A DNA stretch of 64,000 nucleotides from Liolophura sinensis (lineage: Eukaryota > Mollusca > Polyplacophora > Chitonida > Chitonidae), in contig NC_088295.1 of NCBI RefSeq assembly GCF_032854445.1, positions 81,078,644-81,142,643 of the forward strand. Direction: 5' to 3'. A program made the position numbers and the translations under genes. Of this stretch, positions 48,001 through 61,399 are shown piece by piece; the first letter of the stretch is position 1; every line of letters starts with the position of its first letter. The notes below the pieces were generated by a model. The model saw nothing but the letters and a program-made list of their open reading frames with translations, ran no database searches and was not told the DNA's origin.

Positions 48001-51000
48001 TACAACACAGCAACTATGCCCCAAAGATGAAAAATAATCCATTCGCATTCCATGTTTATATATTTCAGTATTATTAGCTTAAATATTAATTATTGTTTCT
48101 CATTTACTTTGCAGCAATCTTTTAAACAATGACTATCACCATAACTTGTGAAAATAGCTTTCTACCTTGCCTCTGCCAATGCTGCTTACATACTTATAAA
48201 CTATTGTAATTTACTGGTGTAGAACATCACAATTTTATGGCCAGTAGCTGAGTATGGCGTATTGTGTAAAGCAATGACCTTTTCTAGTTACATGACAAAT
48301 CTCGTTACCAAATACCTAGACAAACAGGTGAAAGCTGGAATTGTCTGTGTCCTATTCAGACAAGTACAACTTGTACTTGACTGAGCCCATGACCGACTGA
48401 TGATCCCACCACAGATTGATTATGGCTGAACTCCACATCAGCTGAGCAATAATTCTGCCCTATGGTGGAGACTGAGCCGAAGAGAGTCCCCTACTATACA
48501 ACAGGATTTACATGCATGATGCAAACACAAGAACTTGTGATTCATGATTTATCACATGGTTCCTTTACTTTCATGTTCATGGAAATTGTTGAATTATCCC
48601 CTCTGATAAATACTTCATGAAGATAACCATGGATGATATACATAGGAGACACAGAACAAGACAACAGTGCCAGAGAAAGACGTCACATTACTGTCACACT
48701 TTCTATATGTGAATACCTCTAAAGAAAATCACACATCCTGGGAACCTGTTCAATCTAAACTGCTGGTTAATAGCATCGCTGTAGTTATTTGAAATACTCT
48801 AGTAACAGCTCACAATAAAAGGATTCTGATCAACATATATCATCATGTATAAACATGCTTTTGGTCATTCCAAATGGAGAGTAACATAGACAACAGCCAC
48901 CAAACCCTTCCTTATTTCACAGTTTTCCTTCAAAAAGTATTATCTTGCATCCTGAAACACCAATGCATTTTTTACTCTCTCTTAAATTACTCTCAGTCCA
49001 ATGCAAATTCATGTCACATTGGTCCTCTTTCCCATCAACGTTTCTTTACTACACATAACATAATGCTACAGTGTTCATTTTAGTAATGACCACTTGATCT
49101 GTTCCTTTGCAGACTGTATGACCTGGAAAATACAACAAAAACACAGCCGTGTGAGAAATGCAAACAAAAGCCAGGAAATGACTCAAGATTAGAACTTCCT
49201 GGTTAAAGATAAGAAAATGAACCAGTACAAACCAGGGCACAATTCTGCTGATCTGTGTGACATCCAGCTGAGATGTACAGCTGATTTAAGGTTTTGAGTG
49301 TAAACAAACTGCTAAATACAGACCTTCCCTGAAATAAAAGAGAATACAGTAAAAGAGTACAGGCTTCCTTCAATCTACAATAAGCTTAGCAAAGAGAATG
49401 TAATTTAAACGAAACCAAATTTCGTCACAGCTACACGGTTACATTTATCAACAAAACTGAGCTATTTTGTTGAAAACCGGGCGAGACAATCTACAAACTG
49501 GTCTCCATACTCCGAGGCAGCCAAAAGATAAGTCAGAGGTGAAAAATCTGTACTATTCTGTTTCCAATAAATGTGGATGTTTAGCTGCTGAGACAGTACA
49601 CTTCACCAAAACCTCTGAGCAAATGCTAAGATAAAAGTGCAGGACACATAGGTACATGTACAAGGTAGAACTCTCTAACGCAGCATTAGATTGAATAAAC
49701 CCTCAAGCCTATAAAATGATGTTAAAGCAGTGCTGAGAAGGTGGAGGACAAAGACAGGTGGCATATATACATGTATACACATATAACTTGATTGGTGGAT
49801 TGAATAAATTAACAATTAAGGCTCAATACAGCATTGGTTTTACTTAGCTAAATCTTTGCGAGGCTGATGGATTGAATGAGAGACCAGTGCATTACCAAAC
49901 AACATTTTTTTTCCTTGATTGGCAGTTTCAACAAACTGACTTTATCTCTGTCCCATAACTAATCCATTTTATGCATCGTCCACACCAAATACATGGAATC
50001 AAGGTTGAGGTAACAGAAAATACAACAAAAATCGTTTACAGTAATAAATACACATGTATGTCAAACTTATGCTTCCAAGAACCAAAATAAAGCATAAAAG
50101 TACACAGTGCACATGTAGATTTACAAAGACAGACAAAAGTTACTTATAAATGCTCAGACATTACTGTCTAGATCACTAGAGGTCATACATCAATATCGGT
50201 GTAATTAGGAGAACTACATCCTCTTTAAGTATAACCAAAATTATCTCCCTTTATCCAAGCTATAACCAGGGCACCAAATTCCACCCAAAATAACTTACCT
50301 CTAGCTTTCTAGCCAGGTGCTTTGGGTACAGAAAACAATCAATCAGACTTTCTATCTTTAATTATGTTTCCTTAGTAATGATTCCTGGCGTCCTGTTTCT
50401 TATGGTGTTTTAATTTACGTGACATTATCACTATACCACGATAGATAGGTAAGCTTCACAACACCAATTTCTGCTGTAACTGTCATGATAAAATACTTGT
50501 GTACAATATTTACCTAGCATTACCTGAAGTTCATGTCAAACTGTGACGAAACAATGACCCACGAGCCTCTAATTTGTTACATATATTTGTTACAACACGT
50601 TCGTTAAGTTTGTCACATATGGTAAAGTGTTTATCCAGATGCCTTGCACCGTGTACTGTTGCTTCATCATAACATCAGATCATAAGCTGATCATTTACAG
50701 TTTAACAAACGGCTATACAGAGGAAGAACCATATGAAGCATCAAATACAGTATAAAACAAAAATGTGAAAGTCAATTTTGTCCAGTTTGGATAAAAGTCA
50801 AAAAAACTCTGTTTCAGCACTTTTTTTGCCATAGGCACTGTGACCCTTACTTGAAAAGTATATTCCTCATCAGCCACTGGGTATTTCAATAGTTTTTAAT
50901 GTAGCACGAACATGAACATGCCTAAAAGCTGATGGCTATCCTGTAAGGTAGACAAGACAAGAATAACCTTCTTTTGTACACTTGTGAGAACATACATATA

Positions 51001-52767
51001 ATGCCACCTGTTTCTGTCCCAGCACCGCCACAAAGTAATGGTAAGTAAAGCTATGAATTCTCACCTGGGCAACTGTTTGTTCTCCTAGAGGTATGTCATC
51101 TGATCGGATAGCCACCCTCTGTACCACAGCATTGGAGTCAGCTTCCAAGATTATACTGGAGGGAAATACAAAGAGAAAGGCAATGCTTCACTCTGATAGC
51201 TGTATAGATATTGAAACATCACTGGTCCAGGTTTCATATTGAACAGCACCTCGGATGAAACACCCTTTTTCCAGCCTCAAGGGCTTTTAAACTGACCAGA
51301 AAAAAAACTACTTACTTATCACTAAGGCGCTAGAAGACTTCTAAAATATGGTAACGGAAAACATAGTGTGTTTCTCAACTAGCATCCCAGTTAGAGCAAA
51401 AAGTATCCTACACACACTGATGCTTGTGCTAGCTGACGTATTAAACTTACAAGTTCAGACATTTAAGGGAATATAACAGAGCTCCATTAACCAGGGAAAC
51501 ATCATAAAACAGTATACCCTAATTCTTCAACCTTTTCAACTGTCTCTATGACCAATAGTTTGAACCATTCTGAGAGAATTATGGGGTGTAGTGAAATAAT
51601 GTGTAAAGTTTCATGAAGCTTGCATCTTTCGTGACACAAACAAATCACTGGAGTAATTTTCATTGTATGCATAAATTCCCCTGAAAAAAGAAAAAAAGAG
51701 GTAAAAAAGGTTGAAGATTTACTGTGATGTTTAAGTGAGGTGATACTTTCAAATACTGTCCTCTAAAGTAAAATAAAGTAGAACAACACTGTTATACACA
51801 GATATTATTCTCTAATTAGATAGTGCCAAGATCTTCACATGATAGCAGAGCAGTGACTTTGTATGTTAAAGAGTTGTAAATCGATGTGATGGAAAGGGTC
51901 ATCATTATAGGCATTGGACCTTGTACGCAAATTGTGAACTGCAATAGGCAATCCATGTACTGTGTATGGCAATTACAACCCTGTGAATTGCTGAGCAGCT
52001 GTTGCATTATGGTTTAAAAAAACAAAACTTCCTTGTGAGGATTTTCGAGCACCAACTCGATGAAGTGGTCTTTAATATGCAAATGGATACCCACCACTGG
52101 CAATCAGAGTGCTGTGGGTGGCCAATGCAATTCTATGACTGACTTCAGAAATACTCAGCTGACAACAGTCAATGCCCATGTAAATGGTTTAACCATTCCT
52201 TCACAGCCCTGGAAGTCACATGCATTGGCCAATGTCATCATGGTCATAGCCTCCTAGTTCTAATATAAATGTAGAAAGCTTTCTACAGATGCCAGGTATG
52301 CCAGAAAAAAATGAAACCCAAAAATTATGTGAACTTCTGATACTCCATAAATCTGGTAAAATAGTTATGGAGACAATTAGCTTCTCTAGAGTTCATAGAA
52401 CTGTTCATAGAACTGGTACTTTTTTTACACTGAAAATCTAACAATCAAAATGACTAAAAAACATTCACAAAGCCAATTAAAGCTAAAACCAATAATAAAA
52501 AGTTTAACCTTCCATCAGTACACCCTATGTAGATGTACACACTATCCATGATCCCTTAACCATCAAAGCGAAAAAAATATATATATAAAAAAAAACAATT
52601 TTCTATCACTGTAAGTTGGAGCTAAAATAAAAAAGTTTAACCTTCAAGCCATAATGAGTGCTCATTATACAGGAGCTAAAAAAGCTTAAAATTTCCATCT
52701 GATTATTTACACACAATACCTTAAGACAAGAGGGTTACCAAAAAAGCTTAACCTTCAATCCCCTATA
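48000..52767. other. AT-rich non-coding stretch, possibly intronic
   Basis: Few mobile elements and no long frames. One plausible minus-strand exon (51065-51155) suggests it may be intron or 3' UTR of an unidentified gene. Near 52497, 52631 and 52741 a short AAAAGTTTAACCTTC block recurs just before the assembly gap. Confidence 0.35.
51065..51155 (-). CDS. Candidate internal exon of an unidentified gene
   Basis: 91 nt between CCTCCAG and CAG|GTGAGA, open in the phase set by the start. It encodes LEADSNAVVQRVAIRSDD then IPLGEQTVAQ, with ordinary protein-like composition. I do not recognise the family. No partner exon is certain. Confidence 0.4.
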
Positions 52768-52967
52768 NNNNNNNNNNNNNNNNNNNNNNNNNNNNNNNNN
52801 NNNNNNNNNNNNNNNNNNNNNNNNNNNNNNNNNNNNNNNNNNNNNNNNNNNNNNNNNNNNNNNNNNNNNNNNNNNNNNNNNNNNNNNNNNNNNNNNNNNN
52901 NNNNNNNNNNNNNNNNNNNNNNNNNNNNNNNNNNNNNNNNNNNNNNNNNNNNNNNNNNNNNNNNNNN
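52768..52967. other. Assembly gap (200 N)
   Basis: Run of exactly 200 N, a conventional placeholder, so the true length is unknown. An apparent frame crossing it has no meaning. Confidence 1.
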
Positions 52968-54034
52968 ATCAGCCCAGTGCCAGATGGTTTTAGATATAAA
53001 TGCTGTTCATGCAACAAATTCTGCTTGGTTATTATGCTTTAAAGCACCATCTATTCTTCTTTTCAGATCCTCTCCATTCCTCCCATGAGTACAACAGAAG
53101 ACAACATTTTGGGGTGACTAGAGACAGATAAATCCATCATCTGCAATTAATCCTGCCATCTTTGATGAACACTTCACACTTCATTTTATATTTTCACCAT
53201 TTGTGACGCAAACCTTGTTTCTGCACAGGTAGTCTAAATCACCTCTGTTGAGGCTTGTTGTCTCAATTGGTTTTAATCTTGGTGCATGCAATACAATCCA
53301 TCAGTTTTCTTGTAAATCATCACTTCATTCGAATAAAGTTTGTCATTTTATTTAAAATAATAATCGAATATAATATTCAATTTTGTTGTCTTGAGTGAAC
53401 AAATCATTACTCAGTTCTTCATCAGGTTGCATGGTCATTAACTTACTGGTATTCTTTTATATTATCAAATTAGAAATACAACAGTTAACTATTTCTGCCG
53501 TCTGTTTCTCCTGTACATCTTTGGAGCAACTTGGAGGTCTCTGAACTGTATCCAGATGTACAATACTTTTGAGTCTTTAGGCCTCATCAATTAATATTTC
53601 TGTTTTACAGGCAAAATCTTCTTTTTTTTCTAATGTTTTAAGGCAGTGCAAATATAAAACTCAAAAATCATCTAATTTGTGGCACATGTGGATTGTCCCA
53701 GTAATTGTTTAAGACATATTTATGTTATCCAAAAGCCTTCAAAAACAGGAAAATCACAAAATAAAATGGTTAATTTTCAAGTTTATTTTTGTTCCATCTT
53801 TCAACCTTTATTGTTGGCTCACCTGTAAAGCATAAATATAATTGCTGTATCCTTACATTCCAGGTACATGTACTAGTATACTTAATCAGGTACTCTTCAT
53901 TTCTGTGGTCAACACATACCATTCAGTCATCATCCTTCATACATATGGCAAGCATCAATGGGGACAGTTGTGGGTGGTGCAACTACAACGTACCCACAGA
54001 TGGATGCCTCAAGTTGTCTTGTAATAGCACACAG

Positions 54035-54310
54035 CTACATGAAGCATGGTTAGCAGCTTGTCTCTAACTCACAGACAAACAAAGTGTAGGTTCAATCCCG
54101 GTGCTCGCAGGCAATCTCTGCTTTCCCAAACATCATAGGCACTTGGTATAGGTCACGGTATGCAGTATCTCAGGGTGCTGTTGGGCAGTCTTTCATTCAT
54201 TCAATACCCTGTGCCTTGCATTCTAACATAATATAAACATGCCCAAGGCTGGTGGTTTACCCTGGACAGTTTCCTCGAACTACAAAACTCGTTGCCATTG
54301 CGTTAGTTTA
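54035..54310 (+). mobile_element. Diverged tRNA-derived SINE
   Basis: AGCATGGTTAGCAGCTTGTC (A-box-like) and GTGTAGGTTCAATCCCGGTG (B-box-like) are followed by a body that ends TTCCTCGAACTACAAAACTC and GTTGCCATTGCGTTAG, distantly like the common SINE's 3' half. Confidence 0.45.
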
Positions 54311-54535
54311 TTAGTCAACATGCAGGCATATGTACGGCATGTACTAAGCTCAGGTTTTACTCACATGGGGAACACAACACAAAGACATGTTCCATAGCTC
54401 ATGCTCTGTTAACATTTTAGCTACCCAAATTCTTGTAATTTTTGGGACATTTATTACAAGTGCTGAAAGCATAATATTAAATTTCTTTCCTGGCTTTTTG
54501 GAAAAGTAAAGATATGTTGTTCGTTAGATGGTATA

Positions 54536-54800
54536 GCCATGTGAGTGAGTGGCTTGGGGCTTAAAGTCATATTTAACAATTTTACAGTCATATGACGATG
54601 AGGGAATGCTTAGCGTGTAGGTACTGTGCCTCCTTGTTGCAGGACGGAATTCCACCGCTCTTTTATCTAGTGCTGCTTCACTGAGTCGCTTTACTGAAGG
54701 GAAGTAAGGCACCCCGCCCGAGCCATCATACTGATACGGGTCAATCAGTAGTTGCACTATCCCCTTCATGCTAAAAGTTACAACTTCCTCTTTTAAGGAG
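54536..54800 (-). mobile_element. Second SINE family, copy lacking the tRNA head
   Basis: The same order as 34229-34575 on the plus strand: GTGAGTGAGTGGCTTGGGG, CATATGACGATGAGGGAATG, TCTAGTGCTGCTTCACTGAG and GAGCCATCATACTGATACG. It stops before the tRNA-like end. Confidence 0.75.
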
Positions 54801-55534
54801 ACACTTGTTTAAGTTCATATCCTTTGTGCTTTGTAAGTGTATTAAGTACCGTAAATTACCAAATTCACGACCTCAGTACTTTACGTGTTGAGCTCAAGTT
54901 CAATAGGCAGGAAACTCTTTCATAATTTCAAATCCCAAACAAACAATTGTCACACTGTACATTTTTTTTCTCATGTTACCTTTACATGTTAAATTACATG
55001 TATTATCAGGGCAAGCTTTCAAACCAGCCCCAATGGTTAACTGTTGTACCAAATGTAGGATACCCGTGGGGAGCATTCTCTCTGACCTGAGCTTGGTACT
55101 TGTTGTAGAACAGCATTACATGACTATGTTTCCAGACAGTCCCTGGGTATCATTCTCTCAATATATTTATTAAAAAGCTTTTATTTTCTATTAATATATA
55201 AAAGAGTAAAATATTAAACATGTGTCCAGTACTGCTAAAACAAATTAACACAACTATAATTTTATGCCTTATTATAAGTAGTATTAAATATAATGTGTGC
55301 ATATAAACAATGGCATTGTTATTTATGTGACCAAGTGTAGTTTGCCATGTAATACTGTGCAATTGTGCAAGTCAGTTAGTGTAGAGCACTATGACGCTGT
55401 ATACCAACTGTAAGTACACACTAATCGTTACATATGTTTATTGTGAAGCCATAGTCCCATTCAAAGTGTCCCACTGCACTACAGTCATGCTTACAATGGC
55501 TTTAGTCTGTGCCATCCTTACTAACAATACTCAC

Positions 55535-55701
55535 AGGATACAAGAAGTAGTGTATTGTTCCATTTTATAGAAACTGTTTATCCCAAACAACTGGACCAAG
55601 TTGATGGAGCCATTGAGCTTGAGTGGAATGTTGAGAAGATGCTGAAGCAGTCTGCCGTGTTTTCTCATCAAAACACAGCTCTCCTCTCTATGGAGAATCA
55701 T
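55535..55701 (-). CDS. Candidate exon of an unidentified gene
   Basis: 167 nt between GCAGCAG and CCT|GTGAGTATT (strong donor), open on the minus strand: REESCVLMRKHGRLLQHLL, then LKLNGSINLVQLFG. The plus strand is also open here after a good TTTTATAG acceptor (YPKQLDQVDGAIELEWN), so the strand is uncertain. Confidence 0.3.
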
Positions 55702-55849
55702 CTGCTGCCATCACATGCCATTTTACACACCGTCTACTCAATATTCTCTCTGTATAATGCACACACTACACCAGACCTTTCAAATCCCACCCAGTTCTCT
55801 GTACAATCAACACACTTCACATATTAAACCCACCTTCCGTAGCTCATCC

Positions 55850-57585
55850 AAATATTCGCACAATGCACACTCTTTAGCCCACCCAGGTCACTACACACCA
55901 ACTTCCATATCCCATTCAACAGTGTACAGACACTACAACCCACTGCCCATAACCCACCCTGGTCCCTCTACACACACTACAACCCACCTTTTCACAGCCC
56001 ACCCCAGGTATGTATAATAAACACACTCCAACCCACCTTCCACAGCCCACCCAGGTCTGTGTAACAAACACTTCACAACCTACTTTCCACAGTCGACCCA
56101 GGCCTGTATAATTAGCGCACTACAACCCACCTTTCACAGCCGACCCAGGTCTGTTTAATAAACACACTACAACTGCCCTTCCACAGCCCACCCAGGTCTG
56201 TATAATAAACACACTACAACTGCCATTCCACAGCCCACCCAGTTAAGTATAATAAACACACTACAACTGCCCTTCCACAGCCCACCCAGGTCTGTATAAT
56301 AAACACACTACAACTTCCCCTCCACAGCCCACCCAGGTCTGTGTAACAAACACACTACAACTGCCCTTCCACAGCCCACTCAGGTCGGTATAATAAACAC
56401 ACTACAACCCACCTTCCACAGCCCACCCAGGTCTGTATGATAAACACTGTACAACCCACCTTTCATATCCCACCCAGGTCTGTTTAATAAACACTCGACA
56501 ACTGCCCTTCCACAGCCCACCCAGGTCTCAGTACAATAAACACACTACAACCCACCTTTCATATCCCACCCAGGACTGTGTAACAAACACTCAACAACCT
56601 ACCTTCCACAGTCCATCTGGGTCTGTACCATAAACACACTACAACCCACCTTCCACAGCCCACCCAGGTCTGTATAATAAACACTCAACAACCCACCTTT
56701 CATATCCCACCCAGGTCTGTGTAATAAACACTCAACAACCTACCTTCCACAGTCCATCTGGGTCTGTACCATAAACACACTACAACCCACCCTTCATATC
56801 CCACCCAGGTCTGTATAATAAACACTCAACAACCCACCTTCCACAGCCCACCCAGTTCTGTACCATAAACACTCAACAACCTACCTTCCACAACCCACCC
56901 AGTTCTGTATAATAAACACACTACAACCCACCTTTCATATCCCACCCAGGTCTGTGTAATAAACACTCAACAACCTACCTTCCACAGTCCATCTGGGTCT
57001 GTACCATAAACACACTACAACCCACCTTCCATATCCCACCCAGGTCTGTATAATAAACACTCAACAACCCACCTTCCACAGCCCACCCAGTTCTATACCA
57101 TAAACACTCAACAACCTACCTTCCATAGCCCACCCAGTTCTGTATAATAAACACACTACAACCCACCTTTCATAGTCCACCCAGGTCTGTATAATAAACA
57201 CTCAACAACCTACCTTCCACAGTCCATCTGGGTCTGTACCATAAACACACTACAACCCACCTTTCATATCCCACCCAGGTCTGTATAATAAACACTCAAC
57301 AACCTACCTTCCACAGTCCATCTGGGTCTGTACCATAAACACACTACAACCCACCTTCCACAGCCCACCCAGGTCCATACAGTAAACACTCTACAACCCA
57401 CCTTCCACAGCCCACCCAGGTCTGTATAATAAACACAGTACATCCCACCTTTCATATCCCACCCAGGTCTGTGTAATAAACACTCAACAACCTACCTTCC
57501 ACAGTCCATCTGGGTCTATACCATAAACATTATACAACCCACCTTCCACAGCCCACCCAGGTCTGTATAATAAACATAGTCTGTA
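55850..57585. repeat. 47-bp minisatellite
   Basis: Roughly 35 or more copies of CACTACAACCCACCTTCCAC followed by AGCCCACCCAGGTCTGTATAATAAACA, period about 47, with variants (TTTCATATCCC, TACCATAAACA) that alternate in blocks and so show higher-order structure. Not coding. Confidence 0.93.
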
Positions 57586-57589
57586 CAAT

Positions 57590-57800
57590 GCTGAAGATGG
57601 AGTGGCGTATTATTTCAGCACACATGGAAATCATGTACGACAGCTGCCATCCTACACCATTGGCATGAAGCAAAACTATGACTTCTCCATCGGATGAACA
57701 GAAGTGTGAGAAGCGCTGTACCAAGGTGTCTTGGGTAGGCTGGTCCCACTTGTTCCTGTGGTTTAGTCCTATGGTCATGATCTCTTTCATGAATTTTCTC
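57590..57800 (-). CDS. Candidate exon of an unidentified gene (frame uncertain)
   Basis: Open frame reading KFMKEIMTIGLNHRNKWDQ, then TLVQRFSHFCSSDGEVIV and LLHANGVGWQLSYMISMC. The composition looks protein-like, but the acceptor is weak. The phase from 57917-57963 would instead give KIHERDHDHRTKPQEQ. No family recognised. Confidence 0.3.
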
Positions 57801-57916
57801 ACAAATTAGGAAACAATTACAGGTCATCTCACATAACCACATTGCAAGGGGTAAATACTGAGAAAAGTGAACAGTTCAACTCCTTTCTCCAATGCATAAA
57901 ATACATACGAGCTCAC

Positions 57917-57963
57917 CTCAGCCAGTCTCATTTCTGATTCTTTCTGCAACTCATGATTTATAT
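57917..57963 (-). CDS. Candidate short exon of an unidentified gene
   Basis: 47 nt between TTCATTCCAG and GCTGAG|GTGAGC, both good splice sites. It encodes INHELQKESEMRLAE, a likely coiled or helical charged stretch. It may join the segment at 57590-57800. Confidence 0.35.
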
Positions 57964-57969
57964 CTGGAA

Positions 57970-59580
57970 TGAAAGGAAGACAAATATTTTTAGTTGTAGA
58001 GTCAACGTAGCCCTCACTGGTGCGGACAGTATATAGGTTCAAATTGTCTTATCCCACAATATCACAATCCACAAATGATCATGCATGCTCAGTGACTCCC
58101 TGTCTGTGCGTATAAACTGTGTACCAGTGGATAGCAACAGAGATATATGCTCAGTGACTCCCTGTCTGTGCTTACCTATTTCTTTGAATCACGAAAACTT
58201 ACACTTATATCTACAATTTTTGTGCACTGACCTACCAAGAACGATATTGACAGCCATGATTCCCTGGCATTTTTCTGTTTTGTGGACTGTAAACAAATAT
58301 TTCTATAAACCATCCAAGTATGGTTACAGTTTCTCAGACAAACACCAAACTAGAGAAGCTCACTGTCTCTCTAGCAACTTTACCACATTTGTGGAGTGTC
58401 AAAGCTGTCCACACCTGTATTATTACTAGGAGCCTGTTACACTAGCCCATACCTATACCTCGACCGAATATTTAAACCATTCACACAGTCAGTGACTGTT
58501 GTCATGTACAGCTAATCATAGGCTTGCGGTGGCCACCCATAGGACACGGATAGCCAATCATGCGTAGAGATTTGCATATTATAAATTACTCCTGCGAGTC
58601 GACGTTGGAACTCCTTACAAGGAATTTTTTTTACTATCATAGCTCAACATATGCATATCAAAGACCATTACCAACTTCCCACATTGGTGTCGTTTTCCAC
58701 CTCAACGGATTACAAGTGGCTGCTCTGCCATCTTAAGCATACTATAAACAGTTATAATTATGATAGTATTATAATTTTGCCGTTTGTTGTTGAATCAATG
58801 ACAAATTCTTATAGCACTATCTAATGAGAGAATGATATCTGTGTATGATGATGTCATTCTCTTTTATTTTGGTTTAGACAGTATTTGATTGTATCACCTC
58901 ACTTAAACATCATGCGTTTTACGAATTGTTCAATCACGCGAGCAGTCGGTGTTCCCTGAATGCCTTATTAAACTTGTCTGTAACTTATGCGGCTCACAAC
59001 TGAGTCGTATCCCAGACTGCAGCTGAGTTATACAGGTGAAAAAGTTTTGTTTTAGCTTTTGTACACTTTTATGCTGTGTACAAATGTAGACGCAAAAACC
59101 TTCATATCCAATATCTTCATATTGTTTAATAAATGTTTAATAAAGGAACATGTTTGTGTCATCATGTAGGCTATACTGGATTTATGCAGATTACTTAGAA
59201 ATCTATGTTGCTTACATCTCACGGTGCATATTACTGTGGATTATTCATTGTGGCAAGACCCACACTAGCTGTGACATAGGCCTACTTGATATACACTATA
59301 TTATTCTGTTGTACTTTTATCAGCATACTGAGACTGACTATATTGTAAGACTGCAAGCTCTCAGTGAAATAGGACAAGAATGTTTATAAAATTTATCATG
59401 GACTTTGTATTCCTTGTTTACATATTTATTTCAGAGCTTTTTGTACAACGTGGTTAGATTAATGTTATTGATGTGTAATAAACATGCAATTACTAACTGC
59501 TCTGGTGTTTTGAAATGTCTGGTTTTGTTTAATATGTCATAGCAATGGATATTATAAACGAAAACACGGCGCACTGAATA
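57970..59580. other. Non-coding; nothing firm
   Basis: AT-rich. A TCAGTGACTCCCTGTCTGTG block is duplicated at 58090 and 58151. No convincing exon. Confidence 0.4.
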
Positions 59581-59838
59581 TCGGGGCCTCCTTGGCTCAG
59601 TTGGATAGCGCGCTAGCGCAGCGTAATGACCCAGGAGCCTCTTAAGCTGTTCAAGCACAGCTCATGCTGGCTTTCTCTCCGGACGTACATGGGATGTCTC
59701 CCACCAACCTGCGGATGGTCGTGGGTTTCCCCCTGGCTTTGCCCGGTTTCCTCCCATCATAATGCTGGCCACCGTCGTATAAGTGAAATATTCTTGAGTA
59801 CGGCCTAAAACACCAATCAAATAAATAAATAAATAAAT
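59581..59838 (+). mobile_element. Full-length tRNA-derived SINE
   Basis: CCTTGGCTCAGTTGGATAGC (A-box region), GCGCAGCGTAATGACCCAGG, GCCACCGTCGTATAAGTG, CTTGAGTACGGCCTAAAAC and (AAAT)n. One of the clearest copies for defining the family. Confidence 0.92.
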
Positions 59839-60299
59839 GATTGAATATCTGATAAACATTGGTTGATGTTAATTTAGGGGTCTCATGGCAGGACATGCTG
59901 TAGTAAGCCGCTTTATTGACTGATTGCTATTTAGCGTCATATTTAAGCAGTTTTGCCACGTTACAAACGTTGCTTGGTGGTCTTTTTCCTTCGCGAACAT
60001 CCAGAAAGGAGAATCAACATTTTACCCGTCTGAAGATGACAGTGAATACAGTTAGTTTGAATAGTGATATATATAAATATATATATATGCCTAAAACGTT
60101 AGAGTATGTAACATTGATCTGCGCATTTCAAAACAAGAGGTACCAAATATAGATACTGATTCTTTACACGTTAAAGTCGTAAATATTTGCGTCAAATTGC
60201 ATATATAATATCTGTCATCAATTATTTTCTGAGGAAAACACCACGTACAACGTTCATATGTTATAGCACTTCGTTGGCAAATTTAGTTATTTATCTAAA

Positions 60300-60340
60300 A
60301 AATTGTGAAGTACGACGTTAAACCGCAAGCATAGATACAT
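60300..60340 (+). repeat. Tail fragment of the second SINE family
   Basis: GAAGTACGACGTTAAACCGC matches the GTACGACGTTAAACC tail of the element at 34229-34575. Confidence 0.4.
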
Positions 60341-60360
60341 ACATAGCTATTTATCTCTTT

Positions 60361-60520
60361 GGAAGTTTACATTGTACTCAAGAATATTTCACTTATACCA
60401 CAGGGGCCAGGATTATGATGAGAGCCCGGGAGAAACCTACGACAGTCCTCAGGGTGGTCCCAGGTCTTCCGAATTAAAGTTGGAGAGAAAGACACCATAA
60501 GCTAGACTCGAACTCACAGC
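60361..60520 (-). mobile_element. SINE 3' part, diverged
   Basis: GTACTCAAGAATATTTCACT, GGCCAGGATTATGATG and TAGACTCGAACTCACAGC are the reverse complement of SINE body and tail. Confidence 0.7.
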
Positions 60521-60909
60521 TATCAACACTGGTGAGAGGGCTCTTGGATAATAATGCTGCAATAGCTAACTTTGGAGATCTCAAGGGCATTCCGAGAGAT
60601 GAGCTAGCGGTCCTCAGTGGTACTAAGCCACGTGCTGCTCTATATGGATTGTTTATCCAATTAATATATTGCATATGCCGTGTATTTCTTTAATTTCACC
60701 GGTATGTCGAATTTCAAATATAACAGGCTAACAATGACCCAACCCTAACCCATATATACGCACTGCGAACTGAGTTATAAGCTGCCACTGCTGACTCGTG
60801 CTAGTGCTGCTGAATTTATACTTTATGTAAGTAATGTGGACACAGTATGTCACACCTTTTCTTAATTTGAATAAAACATCGCATTTCAATAGGAAAAAAG
60901 GTAGCATTC

Positions 60910-60950
60910 ACCTAACCCTAGCCTAACCCTAGCCTAACCCTGGACAGAGA
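60910..60950. repeat. Short CCTAACCCTAG repeat
   Basis: Three copies of a 12-bp unit CTAACCCTAGCC, with a further AACCCTAACCC at 60744. It resembles animal telomere sequence (CCCTAA) but is short and degenerate. Confidence 0.4.
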
Positions 60951-61253
60951 CACCTGCTATTTGAGTGATGAACTGGCACTTCGGGCTCCTCAGCCACTTG
61001 TTACCGAGTCCATTCTTCATATACGTAGGCAGAATAAGTTGTGTATTTTCTTGATTTTATATGAATATAGTTTTGGAAACAGGAAAAGGTAGATTTACCT
61101 AACCTAGACATATGCGCACTGCTATCTGAGTGAAAACCAGTGTATAAATATCAGCCCTACCTCACATTATAAGCAGGGCTCAAATTAAACAAATTCTGTA
61201 TCACACGTACTTTCATCCATTTTCTTGCTGTAGATAACATACTATATATTCCT

Positions 61254-61397
61254 TTGGAAGGTCTGCAGCAACCTGCGAATGGTCGTGGGTTTCGACTGGG
61301 ATATGCCCCGTGTCCTCCCACCATAACACTTGCCGCCGCCCTACAAGCGAAATATTCTTGAGTGCGGCGTAAAACACAATTCAAATAAATAAATATA
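61254..61397 (+). mobile_element. SINE 3' part
   Basis: GGAAGGTCTGCAGCAACCTG, GGTCGTGGGTTTCGAC, GCGAAATATTCTTGAGTGCG and AAATAAATAAAT. Confidence 0.85.
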
Positions 61398-61399
61398 TA

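Noticed and set aside
52763-53017. Frame crossing the assembly gap
   Set aside because: It is almost entirely N.
55715-56017. Plus-strand frame rich in His, Thr and Pro
   Set aside because: Runs into the 47-bp minisatellite; low-complexity translation without splice logic.
60910-60950. Telomere or interstitial telomere tract
   Set aside because: Only three degenerate 12-bp units; too short to claim a chromosome end or fusion point.
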